Assembly (NCBI GenBank): GCA_958295855.1
Contig: OY282383.1
Span: 1,964,481-2,028,480, forward strand
Length of the DNA: 64,000 nucleotides
Direction: 5' to 3'
Source of the DNA: an uncultured Poribacteria bacterium
GTDB taxonomy: Bacteria; Poribacteria; WGA-4E; WGA-3G
Part shown: positions 33,343 to 43,158 of the stretch, one piece after another
Layout of the letters: each line of letters begins with the position of its first letter
Position numbering within the stretch: the stretch's first letter is position 1
Translations under genes and position numbers: made by a program
Notes under the pieces: generated by a model
Told to the model about the DNA's origin: nothing
The model's database searches: none
What the model saw: the letters and a program-made list of their open reading frames with translations, nothing else

Positions 33343-35244
33343 TTATGGCGCATTTCTATCTACCACAAAGCGCATGATTCCACTTCCAAAGATAACATAA
33401 TCTGTCGACACTTTATCAAGGTGCAATGTAGTGCCCATAGTGTATCCACTTTCGCCTACCTGCTTCGCGGTGTTCATCACGGACATCACAGAGAGGGGGA
33501 GATTCGAGAATTCCTTCCCCTGAACGGTTAACCCTGGTCGCGGGACAAAGAGTTCTAGGATAATCTCGGCGTTGTTTTCCCCCCGTTGCAACAACTCAAC
33601 TAACTGGTTAATGTTCTTGGGTCGAAAATTAAGCGGGGCGCGTGAACGTTGCCAGGCTTCGTGAAAGCTTGCATTGGTGGCAATGAGCATGATTTGTCCC
33701 TCGGGAGTATCCTTGGGAATCGTAATCGTCCCCGTTTGCATAATCGGCGTTTCGAGGTAGGGCCGCAACATCAGTTCTACTTCAACGGTTTCCCCGGGGC
33801 GATACCGAAGTTTATCTACCCGGAGGCTATCAATCGTCGCTGTTCGCCGTTTATCCTCTATCTTTACATCGAGAGAGATATCCTCTACCTGAACCTTCGT
33901 ATACGGATTGCTAGTCAACTGCATCATGGGTGTCCTAAGTGTCTGCATCGCACGCAACCCTGGTGAACCGCTAGAAGAATAGACATTTTTGTAAACGAGT
34001 TCACGTGAAGTGAGGACAGGCTGTTCTTTCAGGTTAATAGTTGCTTCGACATTAAGCGTGTGGTCATTCCCCCAGAATTCAAGCGCATCTAAGATAAACC
34101 AGGCACCCATCCCTACAAATGTTGGAGACATCCCTTTATGGCGGATGACTTCATAGTACATGTTGTGCTGTTCGCCATAACTCGTTGCCACGTTGACATT
34201 CACAGGAATGTAGCTAGGGTGCTTCCCAATGATGCCGGCAATAGTAGCTTCGTGGTCTTGCACGAGGGTGCCGATGGGTTGTGTAGGGGATGCCTGTTTG
34301 AACGAGCGCGCGCTGCTGGGAAAAACAAGATGGACATACCCACCAGATATTGGCATGTTAACATTGCCTTCTTGAGACATACCATGTCCATACGCGAGTA
34401 ACTCATCACCCTCCACATAGGTGATAGTGCCGTAGCCAAAAGCGGAGAAATCACCTCGTGCCATCTCTGTCCCGATTGTCTGTCCGTTTTCAACAGGCGA
34501 ATTTTTAACAGGGCTGCCGCCACCTACAGCTCGGAGTGGCATCAAATTCAACTGCTCAAAAAATGGCTTGAAAATCCCCATGGCTTCGGTAGTGAGCGGA
34601 GGAAGCGCAACAGGCATCGTCAGCTGCGTCGAATCCACGCGCGGTGTTGATTCCATGAGAGGCGCTATCTGAGAATCGAAGGGGCGTTGCGGTTGAAGGC
34701 TATTGCCATTCGCATAAAACGATGGTAGCATGTTAATACCTTGTCCCACCGTTTCTGAACCCAAGTTAAAAAGTTGAGTGCCTTCATAACTCAAATTGGG
34801 CTCCATGCCGCGTTTCGTAACATTAACCATCGATTCGATAGGTGTCACAAGAAACAGATTGGACTTCTCCCGCTGGTTGAAATAACCCCGTGAGAGTGCC
34901 CCCATGAGCCGCCCATCAATATACATGGGGCTCCCACTCATGCCGCCTGCAACACCGGTACGCTTAAAATTCTCACTCAGTCCCTCAACCCATATCAAAT
35001 CCAATCGCGGAAAAAAGTTATATTCAATACTCACAACCTCAAAATCGAATTCTTCAACCGTTGTCCCGGAAAATACGGTGTAGCCTTTCCCTTTCATCCC
35101 CGGTTTCACTTCGGATAACGGCACAAACTTCTCAACGTCCCACTTAATCTCTGCATGGCTGTGATAGGCAGTCAAGCAGAACAACACAAGGACGTAAAGC
35201 CAAGCTTTAAGGCGCAGCTTGCAAGCCCATATTGCAAATGTCAC
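33343..35244 (-). CDS. SpoIVB-like peptidase S55 family protein
   Basis: The start is put at a GTG at 35244, where AGGAG lies 8 nt upstream; another GTG at 35253 is too close to the Shine-Dalgarno. A signal peptide precedes the mature part (LYVLVLFCLTAYHSHA). Residues 45-145 match the S55 domain of SpoIVB: KPGMKGKGYTVFSGTTVEEF, then GVAGGMSGSPMYIDGRLMGA with the catalytic Ser near residue 105, and LFLVTPIESM. SpoIVB is a signalling protease of Bacillus sporulation, but such proteins also occur in non-sporing bacteria. The long C-terminal part (400 residues) is beta-rich with no known domain. Extracytoplasmic. Confidence 0.8.
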   Translation of the reverse strand: MTFAIWACKLRLKAWLYVLVLFCLTAYHSHAEIKWDVEKFVPLSEVKPGMKGKGYTVFSGTTVEEFDFEVVSIEYNFFPRLDLIWVEGLSENFKRTGVAGGMSGSPMYIDGRLMGALSRGYFNQREKSNLFLVTPIESMVNVTKRGMEPNLSYEGTQLFNLGSETVGQGINMLPSFYANGNSLQPQRPFDSQIAPLMESTPRVDSTQLTMPVALPPLTTEAMGIFKPFFEQLNLMPLRAVGGGSPVKNSPVENGQTIGTEMARGDFSAFGYGTITYVEGDELLAYGHGMSQEGNVNMPISGGYVHLVFPSSARSFKQASPTQPIGTLVQDHEATIAGIIGKHPSYIPVNVNVATSYGEQHNMYYEVIRHKGMSPTFVGMGAWFILDALEFWGNDHTLNVEATINLKEQPVLTSRELVYKNVYSSSGSPGLRAMQTLRTPMMQLTSNPYTKVQVEDISLDVKIEDKRRTATIDSLRVDKLRYRPGETVEVELMLRPYLETPIMQTGTITIPKDTPEGQIMLIATNASFHEAWQRSRAPLNFRPKNINQLVELLQRGENNAEIILELFVPRPGLTVQGKEFSNLPLSVMSVMNTAKQVGESGYTMGTTLHLDKVSTDYVIFGSGIMRFVVDRNAP

Positions 35245-35253
35245 AACGTTCAC

Positions 35254-35736
35254 TCCTCTTCTCGTCTCCCACTCTGCTACTTTCGCAATTCAACATGGAC
35301 TTGGAAACTACGTCCTTAAAACCGTCGGAACATGTGACCGGTTTGATGTTCTTTGCAATGCCAGAGTAGGATACAAATATTGAAAATCTATTATCATATT
35401 TCAGATTCACATCGACGCATCTATCTCTTACAATCGTATTCGCAAAATCGTCGGACGTCCATAGGATTTAGGCGAACCTCGCCCTGTAGCGGTGAAACTT
35501 CTGCATCGCGGAATAACTGCCCTTACATAAATCCGAGTAACGTCCCTGAAGACCGGGCATAATACTATATAATACCAAGTTAAGACATCAGATGTCAACC
35601 TAAATTTTGAAAAAATCATTCGCATTTATCAATATCATACGCTTGAAATTTAAAAAAGCTGCGTTTTTGCTTGATTCCTTTGAAAATCCATGCTATGCTT
35701 TTGGAAAAATTGAACTTGGGAGATGAGTGCTATAGC
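35254..35736. other. Intergenic region between divergent genes
   Basis: 483 bases with no gene. It should hold the promoter of the S55 gene on the minus strand, which was not placed. Near the + end is the promoter of glpK: TTGATT (35671-35676), 17 nt, TATGCT (35694-35699). The middle contains short repeats such as GCGGAATAACTGCCCTTACA that resemble the dispersed intergenic element at 5212 and 30793. Confidence 0.45.
35671..35699 (+). promoter_or_regulatory. Sigma-70 promoter of the glpK operon
   Basis: TTGATT (35671-35676), 17 nt, TATGCT (35694-35699), 37 nt before the chosen glpK ATG. The open frame begins inside this -35 box, another reason to take the later start. Confidence 0.6.
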
Positions 35737-37218
35737 ATGTCCAACCCCACTTATATCCTCTCAATCGACCAGGGTACAACAGGCACAACAGTCCTTCTTG
35801 TTGATGCGCAGGGCAATATCGTTGCACAAGGGTACCGTGAATTTACCCAGTATTACCCAAAGCCAGGCTGGGTGGCGCATGACCCGGGCGAGATCTGGGC
35901 GGTTACACAACAAGCGATAGCAGATGTGCTGGGCCACTCCGGGATTAAAAAGGATATTGTTGCAATCGGGATTGCTAACCAACGAGAAACCACCGTCGTA
36001 TGGGAACGGAAGACCGGGAACCCGATTTATCCGGCGATTGTCTGGCAGTGCCGCCGCACAGCAGATATTTGCACAGCTCTGAAGCAACGGGGAGTTGAGG
36101 AACAGGTAAAGACAAAGACAGGATTGGTGCTTGATGCTTACTTTTCCGGAACAAAAATAGCGTGGATTCTTGATCGAGTTGAGGGGGCGCGGGAACAGGC
36201 AGAACGTGGCGAACTTGCCTTCGGCACCATTGATACGTGGCTGCTGTGGAAATTAACAGATGGCAGAGTGCATAAAACTGACTACACAAATGCCTCGCGA
36301 ACGCTGCTGCTTAACATCAATACGCTTTCTTGGGATGAAACGCTTTTAGAGATTTTCAATGTGCCAAAGGCGATTTTACCCGAAGTGTGTCCATCGGCAA
36401 GCCTCTTCGGAGAAGCGAAAATTCCGCTCCTCGCTGGCATTCCTATTGCAGGGATTGCCGGAGACCAGCAATCTGCTATGTTTGGCCAATTGTGCATGAA
36501 ACCTGGCATGGCGAAGAATACTTATGGTACCGGCTGCTTCCTCATGCTAAATACAGGCCCTCAGCCTGTGTATTCAGAAACAGGTTTGTTGACAACGCTC
36601 GCTTGTAGTTTAGATGAAACCGCTGTCTACGCGCTGGAGGGAAGTGTGTTCGTCGCGGGTGCTGCAGTTCAGTGGCTTCGAGATGGCATCCAGATTATCG
36701 ATACAGCCGCAGAAACGGAACACGTGGCGAGCCTGATTTCGGATTCAGGGGGGGTTTTCGTTGTCCCAGCCTTTACTGGCCTTGGTGCGCCGTACTGGGA
36801 CGCTGAGGCAAGGGGTGCTATCTTGGGCTTAACGCGAGGCACGACGCGCGAACATATTATTCGCGCCACTTTGGAGGCCATCGCCTTTCAATCCGTGGAT
36901 GTTGTCACCGCGATGTTAGCACATGCAGACGTAACGCTTGAAAGATTGCGCGTTGATGGTGGGGCCGCTCAGAACAACTTCCTGATGCAGTTTCAAGCAG
37001 ATATTTTGGGCATAGATGTAGAACGCCCAAAGCAAATTGAAACGACAGGGCTTGGTGCCGCGTACCTCGCCGGCATTGCGACCGGTGTCTGGGCCAGCGT
37101 TGAGAAACTTGAAGCCTACCGAAAAATTGACCGCGTGTTTTCATCACAGATTACAGCGAACCAACGCGATGAAAAACTGGCAGGGTGGAAAAACGCAGTA
37201 CAACGGGTAATGGGCTAA
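35737..37218 (+). CDS. glpK: Glycerol kinase
   Basis: GlpK phosphorylates glycerol to sn-glycerol 3-phosphate (EC 2.7.1.30). The start at 35737 (MSNPTYILSIDQGTTGTTVL) aligns with the family; upstream residues belong to the leader. The 493-residue protein has the phosphate-1 motif SIDQGTTGTT, the substrate region NQRETTVVWERKTG and WQCRRTADIC, GDQQSAMFGQLC, KNTYGTGCFLMLNTG and VDGGAAQNNFLMQFQADILG. Length and order fit. The next gene, a histidine kinase, starts one base after the stop, so they are an operon; control of the kinase by glycerol metabolism is not implied by sequence. Confidence 0.93.
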   Translation: MSNPTYILSIDQGTTGTTVLLVDAQGNIVAQGYREFTQYYPKPGWVAHDPGEIWAVTQQAIADVLGHSGIKKDIVAIGIANQRETTVVWERKTGNPIYPAIVWQCRRTADICTALKQRGVEEQVKTKTGLVLDAYFSGTKIAWILDRVEGAREQAERGELAFGTIDTWLLWKLTDGRVHKTDYTNASRTLLLNINTLSWDETLLEIFNVPKAILPEVCPSASLFGEAKIPLLAGIPIAGIAGDQQSAMFGQLCMKPGMAKNTYGTGCFLMLNTGPQPVYSETGLLTTLACSLDETAVYALEGSVFVAGAAVQWLRDGIQIIDTAAETEHVASLISDSGGVFVVPAFTGLGAPYWDAEARGAILGLTRGTTREHIIRATLEAIAFQSVDVVTAMLAHADVTLERLRVDGGAAQNNFLMQFQADILGIDVERPKQIETTGLGAAYLAGIATGVWASVEKLEAYRKIDRVFSSQITANQRDEKLAGWKNAVQRVMG

Positions 37219-37219
37219 A

Positions 37220-38920
37220 ATGCGACTCCAATGGAAATACTCACTCGTTATTAACCTCTCCGTCATGGCGGTATTGGTCGCGTTTTATTTTTTTGATAGT
37301 ATCCGGGTGCGGCGGGAAATGAATGCCCTCCATGCCTTGGGTGCTGAGCGAGGGGCTGAACTGAAAAAAATCGCTGAAAACACTATACTCCATGCTGTTG
37401 TGACAGAACTCGAAACCTCAAAAGTATTTGATGCAGACCGGCTTGATAGGGTGCTAGATCGACTCAAGCGAGAGCATCCAGATATGCAGGATGTACTAAA
37501 CATTCATGTTTCCTTAGACGATACCCGCATTCGTTCCAGTCTGCTGACACGCAAAGATACCGCCGAGATTAATCTGGATGCGGCAGATCTGGCGCAAATT
37601 GAGACAAAAGGCGCGACGATAGACACGGTAGAAGGCCAGAACGCAACCGCCATTGTTATTAAATATTTAGTTTCACTGGTAACACCAAAGCAGATAAAGC
37701 CCTCTGAGGTTGTGGATGAAACTACCTTAGACAGTGGACGTATCTCTTTGCCATTGTGGAAAGCCCTTGTGGCGCAAGGTATCTATGTGCTAGATGCCAC
37801 AGTGACAATCGAGGAGAAAGGGGAGCAATGGCGGATTACGAATAAGAAACTCGGGAGTCTCTATACCTTACGGAAGGAGACGGACACCTTATGGATTCAA
37901 AAAACACAAAGCGGATATATCCAGGTGCTTTTTGATGTACCAGATATTGGCAAATCGATTCGATATGCTTTGCTAATACACGCGGCACTCATCATGATTG
38001 TCGGTGCTCTACTCGTTATTCTCATTAACCTGACGACGAATTATCTCATCATGAAACCGCTAGAACGAATGACAGGCATTATTCAGAGTGCCGAAAGTGG
38101 AGAGTTGGCTTCACTCCGGCGGACTTATTCATCCGATGAAATTGGGAAGGCAACCTATAACCTAGTACGTATGCTATGGCAGCTGCGGGAATCTCACTCG
38201 AAACGGATTGATGCTTTAGGGCAGTTTGCTGCTGGCATTGCCCATGAAATTCGGAATCCGCTGAATTCCATCGGAATGACTGCCCAGCACCTTAAGTCGG
38301 TTTTTTCGCAACAAAAAGTGGAACCCGAGGATATTGAGGAAGCAAAAGAACTTTTGGATATCGTTAACCAAAAAATTGGAGAACTGAAGCAGATTTCGGA
38401 ACAGTTTCTCACACTAAACCGCCCACGGAAACTGAACATGGAACCTGTAAATTTCAACGCGCTCGTGGAGCAGGTTGTATTGGAATTTGCGCTCATGGCG
38501 GAAGAAGCAAAGGTGCAGATAGTCAAAAACTACGATACCAACCTGCCGAATGTAACGCTAGATGCAGGGTTAATGCGGCAGACGCTCTTCAACTTTCTGC
38601 AAAATAGCATTCAAGCGATGCCCAAGGGCGGAAGCATCTATATCACAACGACGCTTGAACAGACAGAATCAGGGCGACAGGCAATACTCGACATTCGGGA
38701 TACAGGTATCGGCATCCCAGAGGAAATTCAGGAACAGATTTATGATGCCTATTTCACGACAAAGGAGGCATCTGGCGGCACGGGCCTTGGACTTGCCATC
38801 TCACATCAGATTATCACTGCTCACCAAGGCAAGATTGAAATGAAAAGCAAAATGGGGATGGGAACCGCTTTTAAAATTAGCTTGCCGTTCAACCGTAGGC
38901 AGGCTTTAGAAATGCACTAA
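37220..38920 (+). CDS. Membrane sensor histidine kinase
   Basis: The 566-residue protein has an N-terminal membrane helix (LVINLSVMAVLVAFYFF), a periplasmic sensor region of about 220 residues, a second helix (LLIHAALIMIVGALLVILIN), a HAMP-like region, and HisKA with the phosphorylated His at 342 in AAGIAHEIRNPLNS. The HATPase domain has N-box LFNFLQNSIQAMP, G1 DTGIGIPEEI and G2 GGTGLGLAIS. The sensor part has no recognised ligand-binding fold. It starts 2 nt after the glpK stop and is followed by its response regulator, so the operon holds glycerol kinase and a two-component pair. Confidence 0.88.
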   Translation: MRLQWKYSLVINLSVMAVLVAFYFFDSIRVRREMNALHALGAERGAELKKIAENTILHAVVTELETSKVFDADRLDRVLDRLKREHPDMQDVLNIHVSLDDTRIRSSLLTRKDTAEINLDAADLAQIETKGATIDTVEGQNATAIVIKYLVSLVTPKQIKPSEVVDETTLDSGRISLPLWKALVAQGIYVLDATVTIEEKGEQWRITNKKLGSLYTLRKETDTLWIQKTQSGYIQVLFDVPDIGKSIRYALLIHAALIMIVGALLVILINLTTNYLIMKPLERMTGIIQSAESGELASLRRTYSSDEIGKATYNLVRMLWQLRESHSKRIDALGQFAAGIAHEIRNPLNSIGMTAQHLKSVFSQQKVEPEDIEEAKELLDIVNQKIGELKQISEQFLTLNRPRKLNMEPVNFNALVEQVVLEFALMAEEAKVQIVKNYDTNLPNVTLDAGLMRQTLFNFLQNSIQAMPKGGSIYITTTLEQTESGRQAILDIRDTGIGIPEEIQEQIYDAYFTTKEASGGTGLGLAISHQIITAHQGKIEMKSKMGMGTAFKISLPFNRRQALEMH

Positions 38921-38941
38921 ACCCTAGAGGAGATAAACCCA

Positions 38942-40330
38942 ATGCCATCAATACTAATTGTAGACGATGACCCGGCGCAGCTCACAATTTTACAGCGTAT
39001 ATTGGCACGCGAAGGCTACACTGTTGAAACGGCTGGCGACAGCAAGGCTGCGCTCGCTCATATAGAAGAGCGGATGTTCGACCTGGTTATCAGCGACATG
39101 TGGATGTCGTCACGCTTTGAGGGACGCGACCTGCTCCGAGAGATAAAACGCACAGACCCGGACCTGCCAGTGCTCATCATGACAGCGTTCGCGGAGCTGA
39201 ACGATGCTGTGAACCTTGTCGCACATGAAGGCGCGTTTTACTATCTTGAGAAACCCATCCAGATAGAGGTTCTCAAACGGGAGGTAAAGCATGCTTTGCA
39301 AACCCGCGGCGCGCTTGACGAAAATGAATCTAATGGCGATGAGTCTACACCGGAGCTCCGCATTGATGACATCGTTGGCGAAAGCGATAGAATGCAACAA
39401 CTTTTCAAAAATATATCCCGAATCGTTCACCGAGGGGTCACGCAGGTGCTCATCACAGGAGAAACGGGGACCGGGAAGAGCTTGATTGCGCGCGCACTTC
39501 ATAAACACGGCCCCCGAAAAAACAAGCCGTTTGTTACCATTAACTGTGGTGCAATCCCGGATGCACTAATTGAGAGCGAACTATTTGGCCACGAAAGGGG
39601 AGCGTTTACAGATGCTGTCCAGCAGAAAAAAGGACTTTTCGAGGTTGCAGATGAGGGGATACTCTTTTTGGATGAAATCGGAGATTTGCCTATTCAAACG
39701 CAGAGCAAACTCCTGCACGTGTTAGAAGAACGCGAAATACGGCGAATCGGGGGCACCCAGAACATTAAAGTGGACGTGTGCGTCATCGCAGCCACGAACA
39801 AAAACCTGATTGAGGCCATCAGAGAAGGAGTTTTCCGCGATGACCTTTATTTTCGTTTGAACGTCATTCCCCTTCACGTTCCGCCGCTCCGAGAACGCCC
39901 CGAGGACATTCCATTGCTCGTGAATTTTCTAATTCAGAAATTCAGCAACGAGTACGCCGAGGCGCAGCCTAAGCAACTCACACCGCGGGCGATGTCTGCC
40001 CTTAGACGCTATCAGTGGCCTGGCAACATACGTCAACTGGAAAACTATCTCCGCCGTATTTTTGTGCTCTCGGAAAATGAGGTTATTGACAAAGACGACT
40101 TGCCACCGGAGATTTTGGATACCTCACTCCCCTCAACCGACGTTGAATTTGATATTCCAGAGGAAGGGGTTTCACTGGAGGAGATTATCAAGGAATATGT
40201 GAGTAGCGCACTGGCGAAAAGCAACGGCACACAAATCAAAGCGGCACAGTTGTTGGGAATTTCGCGACGTAAACTGCAACACCGGATGCAGAAATATGGG
40301 CTCCAGAGCCAAGATTTCAAAAGCGAATAG
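38942..40330 (+). CDS. NtrC-type sigma-54-dependent response regulator
   Basis: The 462-residue protein has a receiver domain with phosphorylated D52 in DLVISDMWM and a YYLEKPI lysine. The AAA+ domain has Walker A GETGTGKS, GESDRMQQLF at its start and Walker B GILFLDEIGDLP. The sigma-54 contact loop reads GAFTDA (residues 220-225) where most family members have GAFTGA. The C-terminal Fis-type helix-turn-helix is SNGTQIKAAQLLGISRRKLQ. It is the last gene of the glpK operon, 21 nt after the kinase. It would activate sigma-54 promoters in response to the kinase. Confidence 0.92.
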   Translation: MPSILIVDDDPAQLTILQRILAREGYTVETAGDSKAALAHIEERMFDLVISDMWMSSRFEGRDLLREIKRTDPDLPVLIMTAFAELNDAVNLVAHEGAFYYLEKPIQIEVLKREVKHALQTRGALDENESNGDESTPELRIDDIVGESDRMQQLFKNISRIVHRGVTQVLITGETGTGKSLIARALHKHGPRKNKPFVTINCGAIPDALIESELFGHERGAFTDAVQQKKGLFEVADEGILFLDEIGDLPIQTQSKLLHVLEEREIRRIGGTQNIKVDVCVIAATNKNLIEAIREGVFRDDLYFRLNVIPLHVPPLRERPEDIPLLVNFLIQKFSNEYAEAQPKQLTPRAMSALRRYQWPGNIRQLENYLRRIFVLSENEVIDKDDLPPEILDTSLPSTDVEFDIPEEGVSLEEIIKEYVSSALAKSNGTQIKAAQLLGISRRKLQHRMQKYGLQSQDFKSE

Positions 40331-40378
40331 GCGGAGCACTTCGCAACCGAATGCAAGCAAGCTTTTTACCCGCACATG

Positions 40379-40822
40379 TTAATACCGCTGGAGGGTGCTG
40401 TCAATTTCCTGTGCCCACCTATCAATGCCCCCTGTTAAACTCTTAACCGATTTAAAACCCAGTTGCCGTAATAGCCCCGCCGCATCAAGGCTCCGCATGC
40501 CTCGATGGCAGTAAATGACAATTTCAACACCCCGTGTGAGCTCTGTAAACCGCCTGGGGAGGTTGCCTAAGGGAATCAACACTGCGCCTTCAAGATGAAC
40601 TACCTGATATTCCCATTCCTCCCGTACATCTAGCAAAATGAACCGCTTTCCCTCGTCCATCATCTGTTTGAGATGTTTCGGTGCAACAGTGTACGTCTCT
40701 GGATCGAACGGAAGAATAGCCTCCTCTACGCTTGGCGCAGCCCGCGGCAACCTACGCTCCAGTGAATTGTTGATGTAGCGCGCTCGGATTTTCTTCAGTA
40801 CTTTTTTGATATGTTTGAACAT
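40379..40822 (-). CDS. Rhodanese-domain protein
   Basis: The 147-residue protein has a basic N-terminus and a rhodanese domain: FILLDVREEWEYQVVHLEGA, LIPLGNLPRRF, and the active-site loop IVIYCHRGMRSLDAA with the Cys at 105, then KSLTGGIDRWAQ. The C-R-x-G-x-R-S loop is the pattern of single-domain sulfurtransferases. The first 45 residues are not part of the domain. No partner gene is linked. It has a good promoter at 40881-40909. Confidence 0.87.
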   Translation of the reverse strand: MFKHIKKVLKKIRARYINNSLERRLPRAAPSVEEAILPFDPETYTVAPKHLKQMMDEGKRFILLDVREEWEYQVVHLEGAVLIPLGNLPRRFTELTRGVEIVIYCHRGMRSLDAAGLLRQLGFKSVKSLTGGIDRWAQEIDSTLQRY

Positions 40823-40880
40823 TCCTATTTTCGTTCCGTCCCAAATGCTTTTGACCCATCAGGTTTAACAAACAATTCCA

Positions 40881-40909
40881 ATTATAGCCAAATTCCGCTA
40901 AAATGCCAA
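40881..40909 (-). promoter_or_regulatory. Sigma-70 promoter of the rhodanese gene
   Basis: On the minus strand TTGGCA (40909-40904), 17 nt, TATAAT (40886-40881), 59 nt before the start at 40822. Confidence 0.65.
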
Positions 40910-40952
40910 CTGTGCAAAAGTGGTTCATAGGGCATTTCGTTTGCGGAAACTT

Positions 40953-42971
40953 CTAAAATACCACCGTAATTCCTAACGTAGGAACAATTGGAAAAAGCGG
41001 TTCTTCCTCAATTTCACAAGCGATAATAGCACGCGTCTTTTCATCGCGAATTTCACTAAATGCATACTGATCTACATTTGTGTGGTTATATAAGTTTAAG
41101 ATTTGGAAATACCATGTCATTTCCCACCGCCTATAGGGGCTCCGTTTTGTAATCCGAAAATCGAGGCTATGATACGCCGGCAGCCGCTCCGAATGTGTAT
41201 CCCCAAACTGCCTGTCACAGGCGAGCCCCTCCTCTGCCAACTGCACCTCCCTGTGAGTTAACGGTGTTTTCGGTTCACCCGTATGGAAACGCCAACTGAG
41301 ATAGAGATGCCACGTAGGCGACAGTTGATGACTACTGCTCAAAGCGAGAGAATGTCGCCGATCATACTGTCGAAAAATTGTTGTGCCGCCCGCCTTTTCC
41401 TCCGCGATACCGTAAGCATAACCGACAGTCCACGTCAAACGATGCGACACTACATGCGTCACGAACACATCCACACCTTTTGCATTCCCTGATTCGGGTG
41501 AGGCGAAAATCTGGTTCTGCCGTCCAAACTCCCTCAGCCGTCCCGCAAGATTGGTAAAGGTATTGTAATACCCTTCGGCACGCACCAAGAAATTATCGGT
41601 TGGTGTGTATTCTACACCGAAAATGTAATGGGCTGCTTGCTCAGCGCGGCCCACCGTTTTAATGCCATCCTCCACAGGAAGCCCCATCAGGTGAATCGGT
41701 TGGTGATAGATGCCCCATGCGCCGCGCAACACGAGGTTTTCCGCCGGTTGTAATGCAAGCGCGACGCGAGGCCCAATCTCATAACTCTGGATGCCTGCCT
41801 CCCGGTAACCTTGAACTACGTAACGCCCGCCTACATTGAGTGCGGCTTTTGGGTGCAGCTGCCACTCATCTTGCACAAACGCTTTGATTTCGTTACCACT
41901 GTTATCAATATCCGCGAGCATCGGCTTATACACATTTATGCCTGCCTGCCGTTCCTGAACGTTATATTGGTATTGCGCCGCAAGCCAACGCCACGCAATA
42001 CCGCTACGGAAGGTGTGTTTGTCAAAAAAGTTTGATGTGAATTCCGCTTTTGTGCCGAAGAACCGGAAATCACGATTGTCAAAATCAGCCTTCCCCGTTG
42101 TTCTCTCCTGACGCGATGTGCCAGCAAAAACAAAGACATCCGTCCAGTTTGACGTGCCGAACGCATGCCGCCACTTACTCCACACCGTTGAATTGTCATA
42201 GCGGGAATCCAAGTTGTTATCCACATCCTCCACGCGGATTCGATTCTTATCCCAACCGTACAAGCCATTGAACGTCAGCGTATCTGCGTCTGTCAACTGA
42301 TACGTCAACTTCCCATAGACATCAGCGTATTGTGGTTTATATTGTTCATCAACATCCATGAGCGCGAGAATCACATCTACATAACCGCGGCGTGCTGACA
42401 GAAGCCACCCTCCCTTTTCAGAGAGGGGGCCCTCCACCATAGCCGTCGCGTTAATGAGGTCCAATCCGAAATTTGCAGAGACTGTCTCGGTATTCGCGGC
42501 CCTTGTGGTGATGTCAAAAACACCAGACATCTTTTCGCCGTATTCTGCTGGAAATCCGCCCATTAGCAGCTCAGCGCGCTGGATTAAACCGAGCCCCACC
42601 AGCGAGACTGCCCCGCCGAAGTCCTGAAGATGATACGGATTGTAGAGCTCCATCCCGTCTAATCTGACAGAAATATCATCCTTTTCACCGCCCCGCACGC
42701 TGAACCGCGCACTGTAATCACTTGAAATCACACCGGGAAAGATATGCCCTGCCCGCATCACATCGTTATCAATCAAAGGGAAACGTTCAATCTCCTGCTT
42801 AGAAAGCGATAGCCTTGCAGCCGCGCCATCGTAAATCGTGAACCGACCGGGTGTTACAACAATCTTTTTGAGTTGGATGGGTTCAGTTTCCTCTTGCGCT
42901 AAACTGGTTGCCCCAAAAAACAGGATGTGAAGAATAAGACACATCAGATACCGAAAACTGGCAGTGGACAT
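40953..42971 (-). CDS. TonB-dependent outer membrane receptor
   Basis: The 672-residue protein has a signal peptide (RYLMCLILHILFFGATSLAQ). The plug follows: LKKIVVTPGRFTIYDGAAAR (a TonB-box-like strand), FSVRGGEKDDISVRLDGMEL, GGFPAEYGEKMSGVFDITTR. The rest is a beta-barrel of about 530 residues with alternating aromatic strands and a final strand ending in VPTLGITVVF, a C-terminal aromatic residue as in outer-membrane barrels. Such receptors import siderophores, cobalamin or glycans. The substrate cannot be told. No tonB or exbBD gene is in the window. A consensus promoter precedes it. Confidence 0.87.
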   Translation of the reverse strand: MSTASFRYLMCLILHILFFGATSLAQEETEPIQLKKIVVTPGRFTIYDGAAARLSLSKQEIERFPLIDNDVMRAGHIFPGVISSDYSARFSVRGGEKDDISVRLDGMELYNPYHLQDFGGAVSLVGLGLIQRAELLMGGFPAEYGEKMSGVFDITTRAANTETVSANFGLDLINATAMVEGPLSEKGGWLLSARRGYVDVILALMDVDEQYKPQYADVYGKLTYQLTDADTLTFNGLYGWDKNRIRVEDVDNNLDSRYDNSTVWSKWRHAFGTSNWTDVFVFAGTSRQERTTGKADFDNRDFRFFGTKAEFTSNFFDKHTFRSGIAWRWLAAQYQYNVQERQAGINVYKPMLADIDNSGNEIKAFVQDEWQLHPKAALNVGGRYVVQGYREAGIQSYEIGPRVALALQPAENLVLRGAWGIYHQPIHLMGLPVEDGIKTVGRAEQAAHYIFGVEYTPTDNFLVRAEGYYNTFTNLAGRLREFGRQNQIFASPESGNAKGVDVFVTHVVSHRLTWTVGYAYGIAEEKAGGTTIFRQYDRRHSLALSSSHQLSPTWHLYLSWRFHTGEPKTPLTHREVQLAEEGLACDRQFGDTHSERLPAYHSLDFRITKRSPYRRWEMTWYFQILNLYNHTNVDQYAFSEIRDEKTRAIIACEIEEEPLFPIVPTLGITVVF

Positions 42972-43016
42972 TCACCTGTACCTCAAGATTTTACGTTGTC
43001 ATCTACTAATACAGCA

Positions 43017-43046
43017 ATTATAGCATGCCACAGAGAAACCTGTCAA
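43017..43046 (-). promoter_or_regulatory. Sigma-70 promoter of the TonB receptor gene
   Basis: On the minus strand TTGACA (43046-43041), 18 nt, TATAAT (43022-43017), 46 nt before the start at 42971. Confidence 0.7.
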
Positions 43047-43083
43047 CATGGTTACCGGATGTGCTGTGTTTTGCGTCTTGCAT

Positions 43084-43112
43084 TTGCTCAATTCTCTGAA
43101 ATATGTTATACT
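43084..43112 (+). promoter_or_regulatory. Sigma-70 promoter of the second LamG gene
   Basis: TTGCTC (43084-43089), 17 nt, TATACT (43107-43112), 47 nt before the ATG at 43159. Confidence 0.65.
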
Positions 43113-43158
43113 TTTTCCACATCTTAATAGATTCTGATGTCTAAAAGGAAAATGAGAT

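Noticed and set aside
35671-35736. Longer N-terminus of glycerol kinase
   Set aside because: The 22 extra residues fall within the promoter and leader and do not belong to the family; the ATG at 35737 aligns.
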